A stretch of 64,000 nucleotides of DNA from Conoideocrella luteorostrata (Eukaryota > Ascomycota > Sordariomycetes > Hypocreales > Clavicipitaceae), in contig JASWJB010000171.1 in assembly GCA_032433595.1 (NCBI GenBank), forward strand, positions 26,908 to 90,907, given 5' to 3'. The notes beneath the pieces were generated by a model. The model saw nothing but the letters and a program-made list of their open reading frames with translations, was not told the origin of the DNA and searched no databases. This document shows, piece by piece, positions 22,250 to 32,762 of this stretch (its first letter is position 1; each line of letters starts with the position of its first letter). The position numbers and the translations under genes were made by a program.

Positions 22250-23107
22250 ATGCCGTTCGGGAACAAGTCCAAAAAGTACTGGATTGTTCCGCAAGAAGCT
22301 CTTTCTCCGGATGATCTCCAGCTCGGGAGTCTTTTAAAACGACCAAATGACCCGATCGACCTGCTCAACAGAAATGCTGTGGAGCAAATCGAGGCCAAGA
22401 ACATTGTTAAGGAACGCGAGCAAGTCACCAAAAGCCTAAATGATGCCATATCGAATGGATTCGGCATCAATTTTGAAGCTTCGTCCATATTGGCTGCCGT
22501 TTTGGGAGCATCACCAGACGTAGGCGCTGAGCTGTCAAGAAATAAAGGAGACACCATCGAAGCAACAAGAGTCAGAGCGCAGCACTTCATCCCCCCAGAA
22601 GAATATATGAACAAGGCACTTTCTACGCAGCAGGTTGTCGAATATACCAGGCAATCATTCTTCACTGCTCCGGTTTACATGGTTGTCGGTGTAGCTGTCG
22701 CTAGGACGTTGGTCAGAACAGCGAATAATTCTCGCAACACGGAACTCAAGGGTGGGTTTGGGCTTGGCCCCCCGGGCACTGGGATCGAGATATCTGCGAA
22801 CATATCCGGGAATCATGGAAAGGAGTCGGTCTATCAGGATTCGGTAGATGAAGATGTAGTTCTGGCGTATCGTTTGCGGCGCTTTCGCTACTCCAAAGTC
22901 CGCGGTCGACATATCAAGAAAAAGACAGACGAAACCGGTCACGCAATGTACCGTTACATCTCAGAGGATGTCAGCTCTGATGAGGAGAAAGAGGATCCAG
23001 AATATAATCCCGTCTTTTCGTACTTTGAAGACGACGATGTTGCTGCAAGAGATGTAGGCATGGAAGGCTTTGTCGAGGCCGGTGAAGAGGAGGAAGAGGA
23101 CGAATAG
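22250..23107 (+). CDS. Gasdermin-like protein (HET-Q1/RCD-1 type), candidate cell-death effector
   Basis: A single-exon gene for 285 aa with no signal peptide. Sequence marks that read as fungal gasdermin-like are the N-terminal strand and loop (YWIVPQEAL, then LQLGSLLKRPNDPIDLLNR), a central predicted strand (APVYMVVGVAVARTL), a Gly-rich loop (GGFGLGPPGTGIEIS), and the strand VVLAYRLRRFRYSK followed by a Lys-rich stretch. The last 45 or so residues are very acidic and probably flexible (SSDEEKED, EAGEEEEEDE). In known fungal gasdermins a short C-terminal part is removed by a partner protease and the N-terminal part then permeabilises membranes. Its divergent neighbour is an ankyrin-S8 protease, as in HET-Q1/HET-Q2. 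The family call is from pattern and context, not a search; it could instead be an unrelated partner of the protease. Confidence 0.6.
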   Translation: MPFGNKSKKYWIVPQEALSPDDLQLGSLLKRPNDPIDLLNRNAVEQIEAKNIVKEREQVTKSLNDAISNGFGINFEASSILAAVLGASPDVGAELSRNKGDTIEATRVRAQHFIPPEEYMNKALSTQQVVEYTRQSFFTAPVYMVVGVAVARTLVRTANNSRNTELKGGFGLGPPGTGIEISANISGNHGKESVYQDSVDEDVVLAYRLRRFRYSKVRGRHIKKKTDETGHAMYRYISEDVSSDEEKEDPEYNPVFSYFEDDDVAARDVGMEGFVEAGEEEEEDE

Positions 23108-23510
23108 TTTCGCGAACTTGATTACCTAGGACTATTGAGAGACGCTTAGAAAAATAAGAAATGAAATTGAGGACAGAAAGGAACACCCGATTGCTGGGGT
23201 TGCATCTGCTACACGCTACCCGACAAGTGTATCTTTCCGGTGAGCTGGTTGCAGTTGGAGCGCACTCATAAGCCTTATTATTTATTATCGCTTTTTATTG
23301 TTATTGTCCATTGTGTCACTTCTTTGTTTATCCTATGGCTCTACTAACACCATAGTCCGACACTCACGCCGCGCCACACGCTGCTGCCACACAACGCAAA
23401 TCTGTAAATTACCGACACGGTCTTATCTGTGAACCCTCATTCAATTCACGTCAAATAATCTGCTGGTTGGCGGCCTAAAACCTACCGCGTCTACTTAAGC
23501 ATCACGGTTC
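23108..23510. other. Convergent intergenic region
   Basis: 403 bp between the gasdermin-like stop and the transporter stop; partly AT-rich (TTATTTATTATCG near 23280). No other feature. Confidence 0.5.
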
Positions 23511-25750
23511 TTACTTCTGAAGTGCACTTAATGCCCCCTCGCCGTGATGCGTTGCAGGTTCCGTCTTTTCACTCGCATGCAGCTCATCCTCCGCAAATTG
23601 GTATAATGGGGGGAATGGGCTGACGTCTCGGCGCAAGATGTGCTTGTTGAGATACCAAGGTAGCTTCCGGAGATAGTAGGCGCTGTGGTCGCGGTTCTTC
23701 ATGCTGAACACACTGTCGAGCTCCTCAAGTGTGAGGTTCTTCGTCTCGGGCAGCATGAAGTAGCAGAAGACCCAGCCGAACAAATTCCAAGCAGCATACC
23801 AGCAGAACGCTCCAGTGTTCCCGTATGCTTTCAACAGGGGAGGCCAACTCAAGCTGATGATGAAATTGAATCCCCAGGTGATGGCCGTGCTGGAAGACAT
23901 ACCGATGTCGCGAATGTGCAACGGAAATGCTTCAGCGCTGTACGTGAATGGCACAGGACCCTCGCCTGGTGAGTAGACAACCATGAAAAGGTACAAGCCG
24001 GTGGTGACGCAAGCCAGCTGCGCACTGCCAGGAACGAAAAACGAAAACCCGGTGAACAGCATGCAGAGAGCCATGAGCGGGAAGCTGGTCAGCAAAAGGT
24101 TGCGTCGGCCGAAAGTATCAATGGTGTAGATGGCTGGAATGGCAAAAACCCAGTTGATCAGACCGCCGCCCATGGATGCCAGCAGAGCCTGGGAGCGGCT
24201 ATAACCGGCACTTTCGAAAATGCTGGTTGAGTAATACGCAATCACGTTGACTAAATGAACTGCTTAGCTATTGCTATCTCATACTCGGATGCTTGAAGGA
24301 AGCAGGAAACGACTTACCTCCACAAAATTGCTGCATAAACTATGATGATAAACGGCATTTAGCTTACAGATGCCAACGAGATAAAACGTATCGCTGTCAA
24401 GTGTACTCACCATGGTGAACCATGCGCTCTGGGCAGCACGTCGATTTCGACGCACGGTGAAAAACTCCTTCAAAAGATTTCGACCTTCTCGTTCCTTTTG
24501 CTCAACATGAAGAAGTTTGTATGCGTAGTACATGTCGCGCGTGGCCTGTATGGGATGGTGACGAAGACGTAGAAGGGATCGGAGCGCCCTGTCATACTTG
24601 CCCTTCTCCATATACCATCTAGGGCTTTCGGGACAAAGGTAGACTTGCAGCATGACAAACAAAGGCGGAATTGAGGTCGAGCCCAGCATCCATCTCCACT
24701 GAGAGTGTTCTCCCAAGAAGTTTGTATTCTGGAAAGCTACCGAGGCCACGAAACCAAGGACGATTCCGAACGCTGTCCACATCTACAAATGTCATGTTAG
24801 CGGAAAGCCGATGTTGACTCTTCGATCGTCGTGCTTCTTTACACACCTGCCACATCATGGTGAGCGCTCCTCGGATAGTCTTGGGAGTGCACTCGGCAGC
24901 GTACACTGGAGTTGTGCTAGATTTGGCTCCAACAGCGAAGCCGAGCATGAATCGAGCGGCAAGCAAGTTGCCGTATCTAGACGCGGGGTTAGATCTTCGT
25001 AATTGTTATTGCATGTAGACGAAATGGTTAGCTTACGAATCTGCAACCGCCATCCATATGCCAGTGACTACAGAAATGAAACAAGAGATGAAAATTGTGA
25101 ACCTTCGGCCTCCGATCTTGTTCAGAAATGGATTTGTCCAACAGCCGATGAGTGCAGAGCATAGATAGGGGGCACCATTCATGAGGCCCTGCATGATAGG
25201 ATCTGTTATGTGAAACTCCTGATAGTAGAACACCTGAGATGAAACATTAGCTTCTACTCTCCAGTGTGGAGTGAAAGGGATTTGGTATTAATTCGATCAG
25301 TCATGTGCTTACCTGTGCGCCATTGACAGCAGTCTGATCCATTCCCTGGACAATAGCAGATCCAGCACACAGTGTGCAAAGAAAGTACAGCATAAATGGC
25401 TGGCTCCAGCGATGAGTTACCTCACGCCGAAGAATGGCCTTTTCGTCTTCATCCAGTGTGTCGACCTGTTCGAATCCATTTTTGGAATTCATCACCTGTG
25501 CAACGACAGCTCCTTTGCGGAAATGCTCACGATGGTCGGCGAGCCCTTTCTCATCCACAAATGCGTCCACATCAGCAATCAATTGCTCTCTGGTTAGTCC
25601 AGAGAGAGGATTCCGCAGTAAAGCAGCTGTGGATTGTTTTCGCTCATTGGTGTAGTTTTCTGACTCGTCACCATTGCTAGAAGAGTTGCGATGGAATGCA
25701 GCCCTTTCGCCGGCGTTGGGAGATTCTATGTCTTCCCTTGGAGGAGGCAT
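23511..25750 (-). CDS. MFS sugar transporter
   Basis: A sugar porter of 632 aa. Exons: 25750-25313, 25233-25037, 24976-24847, 24782-24411, 24339-24318, 24250-23511. The fifth exon is only 22 nt and encodes FMQQFCG, completing the helix-7 motif FCGVNVIAYYS. Other marks are GMDQTAVNGAQ, GGRRFTIFISC, RFMLGFAVGAKSSTTPVYAAECTPKTIRGAL, CPESPRWYMEKGKYDRAL, GRRNLLL and LPETKNLTLEELD. The cytosolic N-terminal tail is long (about 120 residues) with acidic and Lys-rich parts, unusual for simple hexose carriers. It sits tail-to-tail with the gasdermin-like gene. Substrate unknown. Confidence 0.9.
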
Positions 25751-26359
25751 CGTGCTTATCAGCTATCCCTTTTGCGAAAGGGGGAATTATAAAGACTCGT
25801 GGCCCGTTGACTAGGTATCGAAAATTGGTATATCGACATACAAGAGTCACAACAGGTTGTAATATCGGCACCGCAGAACCTGGCGTCCTTTAAAGACAAT
25901 GACTGTTAATTCGGAAAAATTATGAAGTATTGCATTTTTTCCAAGTATGGGGATGACGCTCCAATTATCTACTTGGCAAGACCATGGGGCATTTTCCGGA
26001 GAGAGTATGGGGAAGTGGACGGAGCAACTCGTGCCAAGACGACGGACGATTCTCATCATATTCTACAAAAAGGTAAAATTGATCTACCCAGAGGCCAAGA
26101 AGTGGAGATTGAAGCGTCATGTGGATAATCAAAGTCTCGGCACTGAAGGAAAAATATCAAGATAGGTGAGCTTCATAGTGGTGAGAGACGCCAAGACTTG
26201 GCTGAGATGAAAGGGCAGTTGTCGATCCTTGAACCAGTGAAGCCAACTGTGGGAGGGCCACAGCACAATGATGTAAGGAAGCATAGCCAAGACGCTGCAG
26301 CCTAATTCATAAGATAATTTGAAAAGAAAAAAAAAAGGCGGGGTGGAGGAAAAGAAATG

Positions 26360-26390
26360 AAGAAGAAGAAGAAGAAGAAAAAAAAAAGGA
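26360..26390. repeat. (GAA)n and poly-A low-complexity tract
   Basis: There are about seven GAA units followed by an A run. Confidence 0.9.
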
Positions 26391-28390
26391 CTTCAAGTCA
26401 ATTGCAGATGGTTTGGCCCTCCTGTCAGTTGTCGAGGCAGGACAAGCTGACGGCACGGATAACTATATGCCACATTTTATTTGCGGCAGCGATATAAACG
26501 ACATCTTCTTAAAACGCCAAAACGGCATGAAAAGAAGGAGTGCGGTTGATGGCGCCGAAGAGAAACGAATCTGTCTACCAAGGCCGCAAGACGACTCGGC
26601 GCCGAAAAACACGACTCACGCTGGCAAGTTGACCGCCGGTTCGGTCGTGCCTCGATGATGAATGCCAAGCAGCACGTCTCCAGGATGCCAAGTAACTTGC
26701 CAACAGCCACGGTCGCAGGGCCCTCATAATATAGTTGAATTGGGAAATCCTGCTGCCTGCCAGTCCAGAACCTTGAACGAATTAAGCTTATTCGTCGCGC
26801 ACGGTCGAACAACTCCACTGCCGAGCATCTTGGCCAGAGCCTCGGATTCTCCAAAGCTCGGCGCCGCCTCAGTCACTGTGGCAGAGGAAACAGGCCCTGT
26901 TTTCATCGACGATGCAAATTATGACGGCGCTGTGACAGTAGATTCATCGATCTACAGGCCGTGGCTGTCGCCCTGTTTAAGCCTTGTCAAGGCTAGTGGT
27001 CTCATTGGCATTGTTTTATGCAGCCAGAGATCCGCTCGCTAATGCCAAGCATGATACTAGCTGTGGTGTCGCTTCGTCCAGCTAGCAAGAGTATGACTGC
27101 CTTGATCAGGGCGTTCTAGAAAAATTCCTCAATAAGCGTGGATCGTCGCATGGTATGTTTCATGAACGGGCTTGCAGTAACAATAAGGCTGACTTGGGAT
27201 AAGAGCTGAAGATAGAGGGACTTGGGCGCCACCTCAATTAGTGAGCGCATTGGTGCTGGCAACTGTATCAATTACAGAGATAGATGTTTTAGTATAATGA
27301 AGTCTAACTATGCTAAGCGATGAAATGTATTGTTTCGGAGCAAGGAAGACAAGACTCAATCAACTTGGCCGACCAGACGGCTGTTTCTCCGCCGGCCAGT
27401 TCTACCTGCTGTCATAGAAGAAGAATTTTCAACGGCTACTCCCGCTGATGGTGACCCCCTTTTTTCCCTTGTCGTATTTATATAAATAGCTTTATTTAAT
27501 TTATAGCTGCATGCCAGTGACTTTACTAATGCGACGAAAACTGCTATGGCAATCTTTTTCTTATGAACCGACGATAATATTCGTTGTTATTGCTATGATC
27601 CCAACCAGCCCGGCGGATATGTTCTGATCATCCTATCTACAACGTCTCGGTTTAAGGTACGGTTATTGCGTCATATCATGAAGGTGGGTGAGAGGAAGGC
27701 TGATCCGAGCGGCAGCATGGAACTCCAACTCAATCACAGCAATTCGCTGAATCATCATTGGCATGTCCACGTTTCATACTCGCGGCCCCTTGCAGCGTCC
27801 TTGCATCCCATCCGGATTTCGAATCAGCGGAAACCCCGCCATACCAGTCACTTTTCCGCAGCGTGTAGCCAGCCGACGCATCATGTGCCCGGCGTTGCCA
27901 GCAAAAAATGGACTTTGTCTCGTCACCCGGTGAATTGCCTGCCTCTTTCCATCGAATTTGCCATGAACTGGTGAATCACTGGCAGAAGTATCCATATTCA
28001 CAGGTTGGGGAGGGCAGGGGCCAAGAATTACCAATCGTTGACTTGTGCGCTGTTGACAGTCTGTGAATTTCCACAGGATCTAGGTAACGTCTATCATGTG
28101 CAACAAGCCAAACTGCATGCTCTACCCATGAACATCCACAATCTCATCGGCATTCGCCTTGTTTGTCGTGATTTTCTCAGCATTCCTGTCTCCTATAATG
28201 ACTCGCTATGTGACGGCAAATTACCACCAGCAAAACACACAAACGGATCACTCGACGGCAAGCGATGATCAAATTTCCACAGGTGTAACCAGAAAAATTT
28301 ACATGACAAGATCGACGAGACAACTTACGAAGGTGCGAGCAGATATGCTTTCACACTCTCTGCCGGTACAGTAGCACAAAGTACGACACA

Positions 28391-28419
28391 CAAGCCAAGC
28401 AGGCAAGCAAGCAAGCAAA
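28391..28419. repeat. (CAAG)n imperfect tetranucleotide repeat
   Basis: Imperfect copies of CAAG/CAAGC run through this stretch, 280 nt upstream of the next gene start. Confidence 0.8.
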
Positions 28420-28602
28420 CCCTGCCGGAGCTTCTGTCCCTTTTATCTGAGTTCTCACCCCCAACAAATTACTCTTCACTGCAGCTACGCCACATCTTCC
28501 CAGAACAAACTACATCACCGACAGTAGATAGTCACTCTCTCATATGACAAGAGCGTTTCAGTTTCCAACAGCACCGACAATCCCATCACTCGAGGTAACA
28601 AT

Positions 28603-28610
28603 TATAAATA
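28603..28610 (+). promoter_or_regulatory. TATA box of the 28698 gene
   Basis: TATAAATA lies 88 nt upstream of the ATG, a consensus match in a plausible position. Confidence 0.55.
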
Positions 28611-28697
28611 GAGGCAGGACACCAGCATAAAAAATCCTCTCAGAAACGCCGATACAAATAGTGGGAAAACCATGCAAACTCATCTCACTCTCGCATC

Positions 28698-29498
28698 ATG
28701 GAGCAACAGTCGGAGCAGCAGGAGGACTTTCAAGATGATCCTACTCCCCTGAGCGATGTTACCAAGGTCATTCACTTACGGTTAGACAGAGCGGCAAGGG
28801 CGGGCTCGAAACGGTTGACACGAAGAGCAGTTTTTGAGAGAGACTGGCTTTTCGGCAGGCCCGATCATGCACCGGTCATTTCGTCACCATTGAGGCAACC
28901 TAGCTGGGATCAGAGTGCAGTTCCGGCATCTACAACGCCACATGCTGCAAGCCTTGAATATGATGATCGGCCTTTGCTTTCGCGGGGCTTGGATGATGAG
29001 CCCGTCGTTTTGCATCCCCCCGGGTTGGAGAGAGTATCTCCCGAGATATGGGCGAATTGGTATCTTGATGATCTGCAATCTAATGCTGCGGGTCCGGAGA
29101 CAGAGCCCGACGAAGAACAACAGCCTTCGTTACGGGAGCTCTCTGAGGCTGCAGATCCGGATTACTCGAGCAGCGCATATCCGCTGAGCATCTTACAGGA
29201 TCCGGTGGGTTCGGCTCGAGTTTCTCGGAGTGGCGGCCCATCATCCTCACAAGATCCGATGTCGTCCAATTTCTCGACGCCTGATCTGCCCAGGCCCCCG
29301 TCAGGATACCCTTTTAGCGCGCCAACTCCATCGCGATCTAGAGGTCATTCAAAAACCCCTTTAGCAACAGAGTTGTATCATTCGCAAGGTGCGAGTATAG
29401 TTCGGCCGGGGACTCCGCGACAACGCACTTCAAGTAGTCGATCTGAAGGGATATCTGCGGAAGGCAGCGTTCAGCCCTTCTCGTACGACGTGAAATGA
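28698..29498 (+). CDS. Hypothetical disordered protein
   Basis: A single-exon ORF of 266 codons that I do not recognise. The N-terminal 70 residues are charged and could form a helix (VTKVIHLRLDRAARAG, RRAVFERDWLFG). A short, possibly structured stretch follows (LERVSPEIWANWYLDDLQ). The rest is rich in Ser, Pro, Gly and Asp/Glu and looks disordered, with many potential phosphorylation sites near the end (RQRTSSSRSEG). There is no signal peptide or membrane helix. The TATA box and the lack of an equally long frame on the other strand support a real gene. Function unknown. Confidence 0.7.
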   Translation: MEQQSEQQEDFQDDPTPLSDVTKVIHLRLDRAARAGSKRLTRRAVFERDWLFGRPDHAPVISSPLRQPSWDQSAVPASTTPHAASLEYDDRPLLSRGLDDEPVVLHPPGLERVSPEIWANWYLDDLQSNAAGPETEPDEEQQPSLRELSEAADPDYSSSAYPLSILQDPVGSARVSRSGGPSSSQDPMSSNFSTPDLPRPPSGYPFSAPTPSRSRGHSKTPLATELYHSQGASIVRPGTPRQRTSSSRSEGISAEGSVQPFSYDVK

Positions 29499-30689
29499 CG
29501 ATGATATGGGTGACGTTCTCCAACCGAATCGAATTATATAGAACAAATTTGAGCTTCTCACCCAATTATTTCTTTATTTATTTATTTTGAGAAAAAGAAA
29601 GTCCTGGAAATGGCAAGGTCTCTGTTGATAGGGATATATTCGGCCTGTTCATAGTCATTAGCGATAACTGAATGAATACCACAATGAAATCAGAAAGAAA
29701 CTGCCTGCAGGTGTCCGGATCGTCCTACCTCTGAGTCCATATCAGCAAGGGTTTTGTCGAGACAGCAGTCCGCAAAACTTTCTTCGCTGTACCATAAGCA
29801 GAGCAGTCAGTCTTCTAGGTTGCATGTTCCACCTCAAATTTTGCTTTCTTCATAACGTTTCAAGACTTTAGACCCAAACGACAATGGTGAAGTGAGTCAC
29901 AATTAAAATTTTAAAGACAACAACCCCTCTTCAAACGCACGTAATCGTCCAGAAAAACAAATGCATGATACCCTCCAAATCCTGCATATACACGTCTCCA
30001 TCACTCCTCAAAACTCACCCACCTGGGCACCAACACCCTCCCTCGTATTACCAAACATCCAAAACGTCCACTACGGCCTCGTATCTCCTTTGAATTCCGA
30101 GGCCATCTCCGAGCGCCCAGCCCGACCAGCCCGCGTGGCTAACACGATTCCCCTGAAGCCTAGAAAGCGCCGTTTAACGCCTCGCTGAGTGCCCGGTTTG
30201 ACCCGGACTCCAGCTTTCTAGCTTAGGTCCCGGTCGGTGCTAATTACCCCGGAGCTATTACCCCGGCTGGGGTAAATATGTGGGGGATTGCAGTGCTGAT
30301 ATGTATGGGAGGTTTGTTGGTAGAGACCCTGCAAGTGCGTGCATACGCCCCTTTGTGTAAGACATGGGGAAGACGTACACTGCCGCAGATCCGGCAGAGT
30401 TTAAGGTTGGAGATTAGTATGTATGCCGGGTGGAGGTGCAGGATTGGTGTTCTTCGCAAGAGAGGGGAATCTGGAGCTTATTGTTTGGTGGTGTCTGGTC
30501 GCCAATCACGATGAATACAATGTGTCTAGTTTGGTTCTCGCCGTGTTCTGTGGACGTTTACTGTCCTAAGCTGGCGTTTTTCATAGCTCAAGGCAATTGA
30601 TAATACGCAAAATGACATATGACATTTCATTCATAATTCAATTCGTAGCATACTAAGCTTTTCTAACAAAATCGTGATATCAAGTTCAA
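29499..30689. other. Convergent intergenic region with hairpin
   Basis: 1.19 kb. It holds a perfect hairpin at 30258-30275. A 75-codon open frame at 29961-30188 lacks supporting features. Nothing else seen. Confidence 0.5.
30258..30275. repeat. Perfect 7-bp inverted repeat hairpin
   Basis: TTACCCC and GGGGTAA are separated by the loop GGCT. A second copy of ATTACCCCGG lies 14 nt upstream. The right arm includes CTGGGG, which fits the CreA consensus SYGGRG, but the site is between two 3' ends. Confidence 0.7.
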
Positions 30690-32762
30690 TCACACATGTA
30701 TTTCCTTCCTTTCAACATGCTGACCCGTACCCTGGGTCTCTTCCGCAAGCCGCTGCTTCTCATCATACGCCATATCCTGCTGCTCGGCATCCTTATTGCC
30801 GTAAAGGCCGATCTTGTACCAAGGCAGATCAAAGAGACGATCCATGCTTTCCAGACTGCGTCCACTGGTCTCGGGGACAGAAAGCCAAACCCAAGCACCG
30901 CCAAGAATAGTGACGGCAGCGAAACACCAGAAAGTGCCTTTGGGGGAAATACCACCATCGGCAGCAGGTAGAAGCATGTTGGGGACAGCTCGCGTGTTGC
31001 CGTACTGATTGGCAAAGTGAAGTGTCATGGCCCACGACGTTGCAAGGGCACGGATTCGGAGAGGAAACAGCTCAGCAGTGAGCAGGTACTGCATGGAGTT
31101 CCAGCCCATGGCCCAGCCGCAGCCAGAGACGTAGATCATGGCAATGGCGCCACGGCTGGCACCGACTTGAGACTGGGGTAGAACAAATTTCTTGACCGTG
31201 CCCAGCTGAGGAACGGCCGTGAGGAACGCAGCAACGTAGATCATGGAGATGGCCTGCAGCGTGATGCCGGTAAGAAGAGCGCGCTTCCGGCCAATGACAT
31301 CGACCAGGAAGAGAGCGCAGACAAGAGCCGATACGAGCTTGACGATGCCAAATACAGCAGTGACAAGAAGGCCTTCTTCTTCGCCACCAACGCCCAGGAT
31401 CTTGAACAAATCAGGCGCGTACAGGGTGATGGAGCCGGCGCCAGACCATTGCGACAGAAGCTGAACCATGGTGGCCATGTAGACTCGGTAAAGGTTGCTC
31501 TTATTGAGGAACATCTCCTTGAGCTTGCCGAGAAAGCCAACTCCCCTAGTAGCTTCAAGCTCGTGGTCTAAAGCAGCCTGAATGGTGAAAATTTCTCGAA
31601 CAATATACTCGCTGTCTGCAGGCTGCTTGCGCAAACGAGCCATGACCTGGGAGGCTTTCTCGCTCCTACCTTGTTTCACCAGGAATCGCGGTGACTCGTA
31701 CTGTGCAAACATGAGAACGAAGATAAGACCAGCCATGATGAGGTGCAAGCTGGTGGGCACAAGCCACTGCTTGTGGCTGGTGTTTGCTATGTGAATCTTG
31801 GCGCCATAATTTGTGAAGTACGCCAAGACGATGCCAATGTACACTGCACCGGTGAAAAAGCAGGTGCAGAGACCTCGAATGGACGCGGGCGCAACTTCGG
31901 CGATGTACACGGGCCTGTGTAAGCGAGGGGGAAACTGTCAGCGAACGAGAATTCCTCCGCAACAATCAATGTTGGCGTGTTGGCCTTCAAACACATCAAA
32001 CAACAAGCTCAAGCCCAGGCTCAAGGAACCTTTGGCTCGGCCGGATCTGTCTGTGCGCTTGGCATGGCCAAAACAGAAGCACCAAGCCGGGACAAGAGAT
32101 GGAAACTTACCCCACGACAGGGGTCTGGCCCACGCCAAGACCTGCAATGAACCTCCCCGCATAGATGGCACCCAGATTTCCTTTGACGCCGCCGACCATG
32201 AAGATGATGATACCGACAATCCAGAGGACGCAGAGAAATCGTGTCGCCATGATACGACCGATGCGATCACAGACGAAGAAGGCTCTGTATTGGCCCCAAA
32301 AAGTCAGCGCAGGAACACATTAGCAGCCAAAATACTAATCAAGAAATCATCCAGCTTGATTGACCCCAGCTCCCACCACCAGCTCACGCGGACGCTGGCA
32401 GCGGCTGACGTAGCATTGCAGAAAAGTGTCAGGTGGAGACGCAAGAAAAAACTGATTCATGCCAAACATCCGCAGCTTACTTACATGAGCGCACCACCAA
32501 CTGAGCCAATCTGAACCATGGCTGACACGTTGGCCTTGATGTTGGCTTTTGCCACGTCAGAGTAGCTGCCATAATGAATAGACTTCTGGAAGTCTTCGGA
32601 GTTGAAGGCACCGGATATGAGACCTTCATCGATGCCACGAGCTGCTCCCAGAAGACCGAAGGAAATAACGGCAAACCAAAGACGCCAATTGAAAGCGCCT
32701 TCGGGCTCGCCAAGGTTCTTGAGACGGAAGATGTTGACCGGCTTCTTAACACCGCCCGCCAT
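30690..32762 (-). CDS. Quinate-permease-like MFS transporter
   Basis: 558 aa. Exons: 32762-32485, 32284-32111, 31914-30690; the two introns are about 200 nt each, longer than most in the window. The N-terminus (MAGGVKKPVNIFRLKNL, then GAARGIDEGLISGAFN) and QTPVVGPVYIAEVAPASIRG match Hypocreales transporters annotated as quinate permeases. Sugar-porter marks are FVCDRIGRIMATRF, QYESPRFLVKQGR, DVIGRKRALLTG and VPETSGRSLESMD. It would import quinate or a related polyol acid, feeding protocatechuate catabolism; substrate inferred. The frame is open without a stop for 112 codons upstream of the chosen ATG. The family start at MAGG and a GT-rich repeat in that leader argue it is 5' UTR. Confidence 0.88.

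Larger units (their letters stand above)
25751..28697. other. Gene-free region of 2.9 kb
   Basis: Upstream sequence of the transporter (minus) and of the disordered-protein gene (plus). It contains a purine-rich (GAA)n/A tract at 26360-26390 and a CAAG repeat at 28391-28419. Open frames up to 126 codons (26662-27042) overlap frames on the other strand and show no domain. I support no gene here. Confidence 0.5.

Noticed and set aside
26662..27042. 126-codon frame on the plus strand with an antisense counterpart
   Set aside because: No domain and no splice partners; treated as chance.
29961..30188. 75-codon frame on the plus strand
   Set aside because: Short, of biased composition, with no start context or conserved features.
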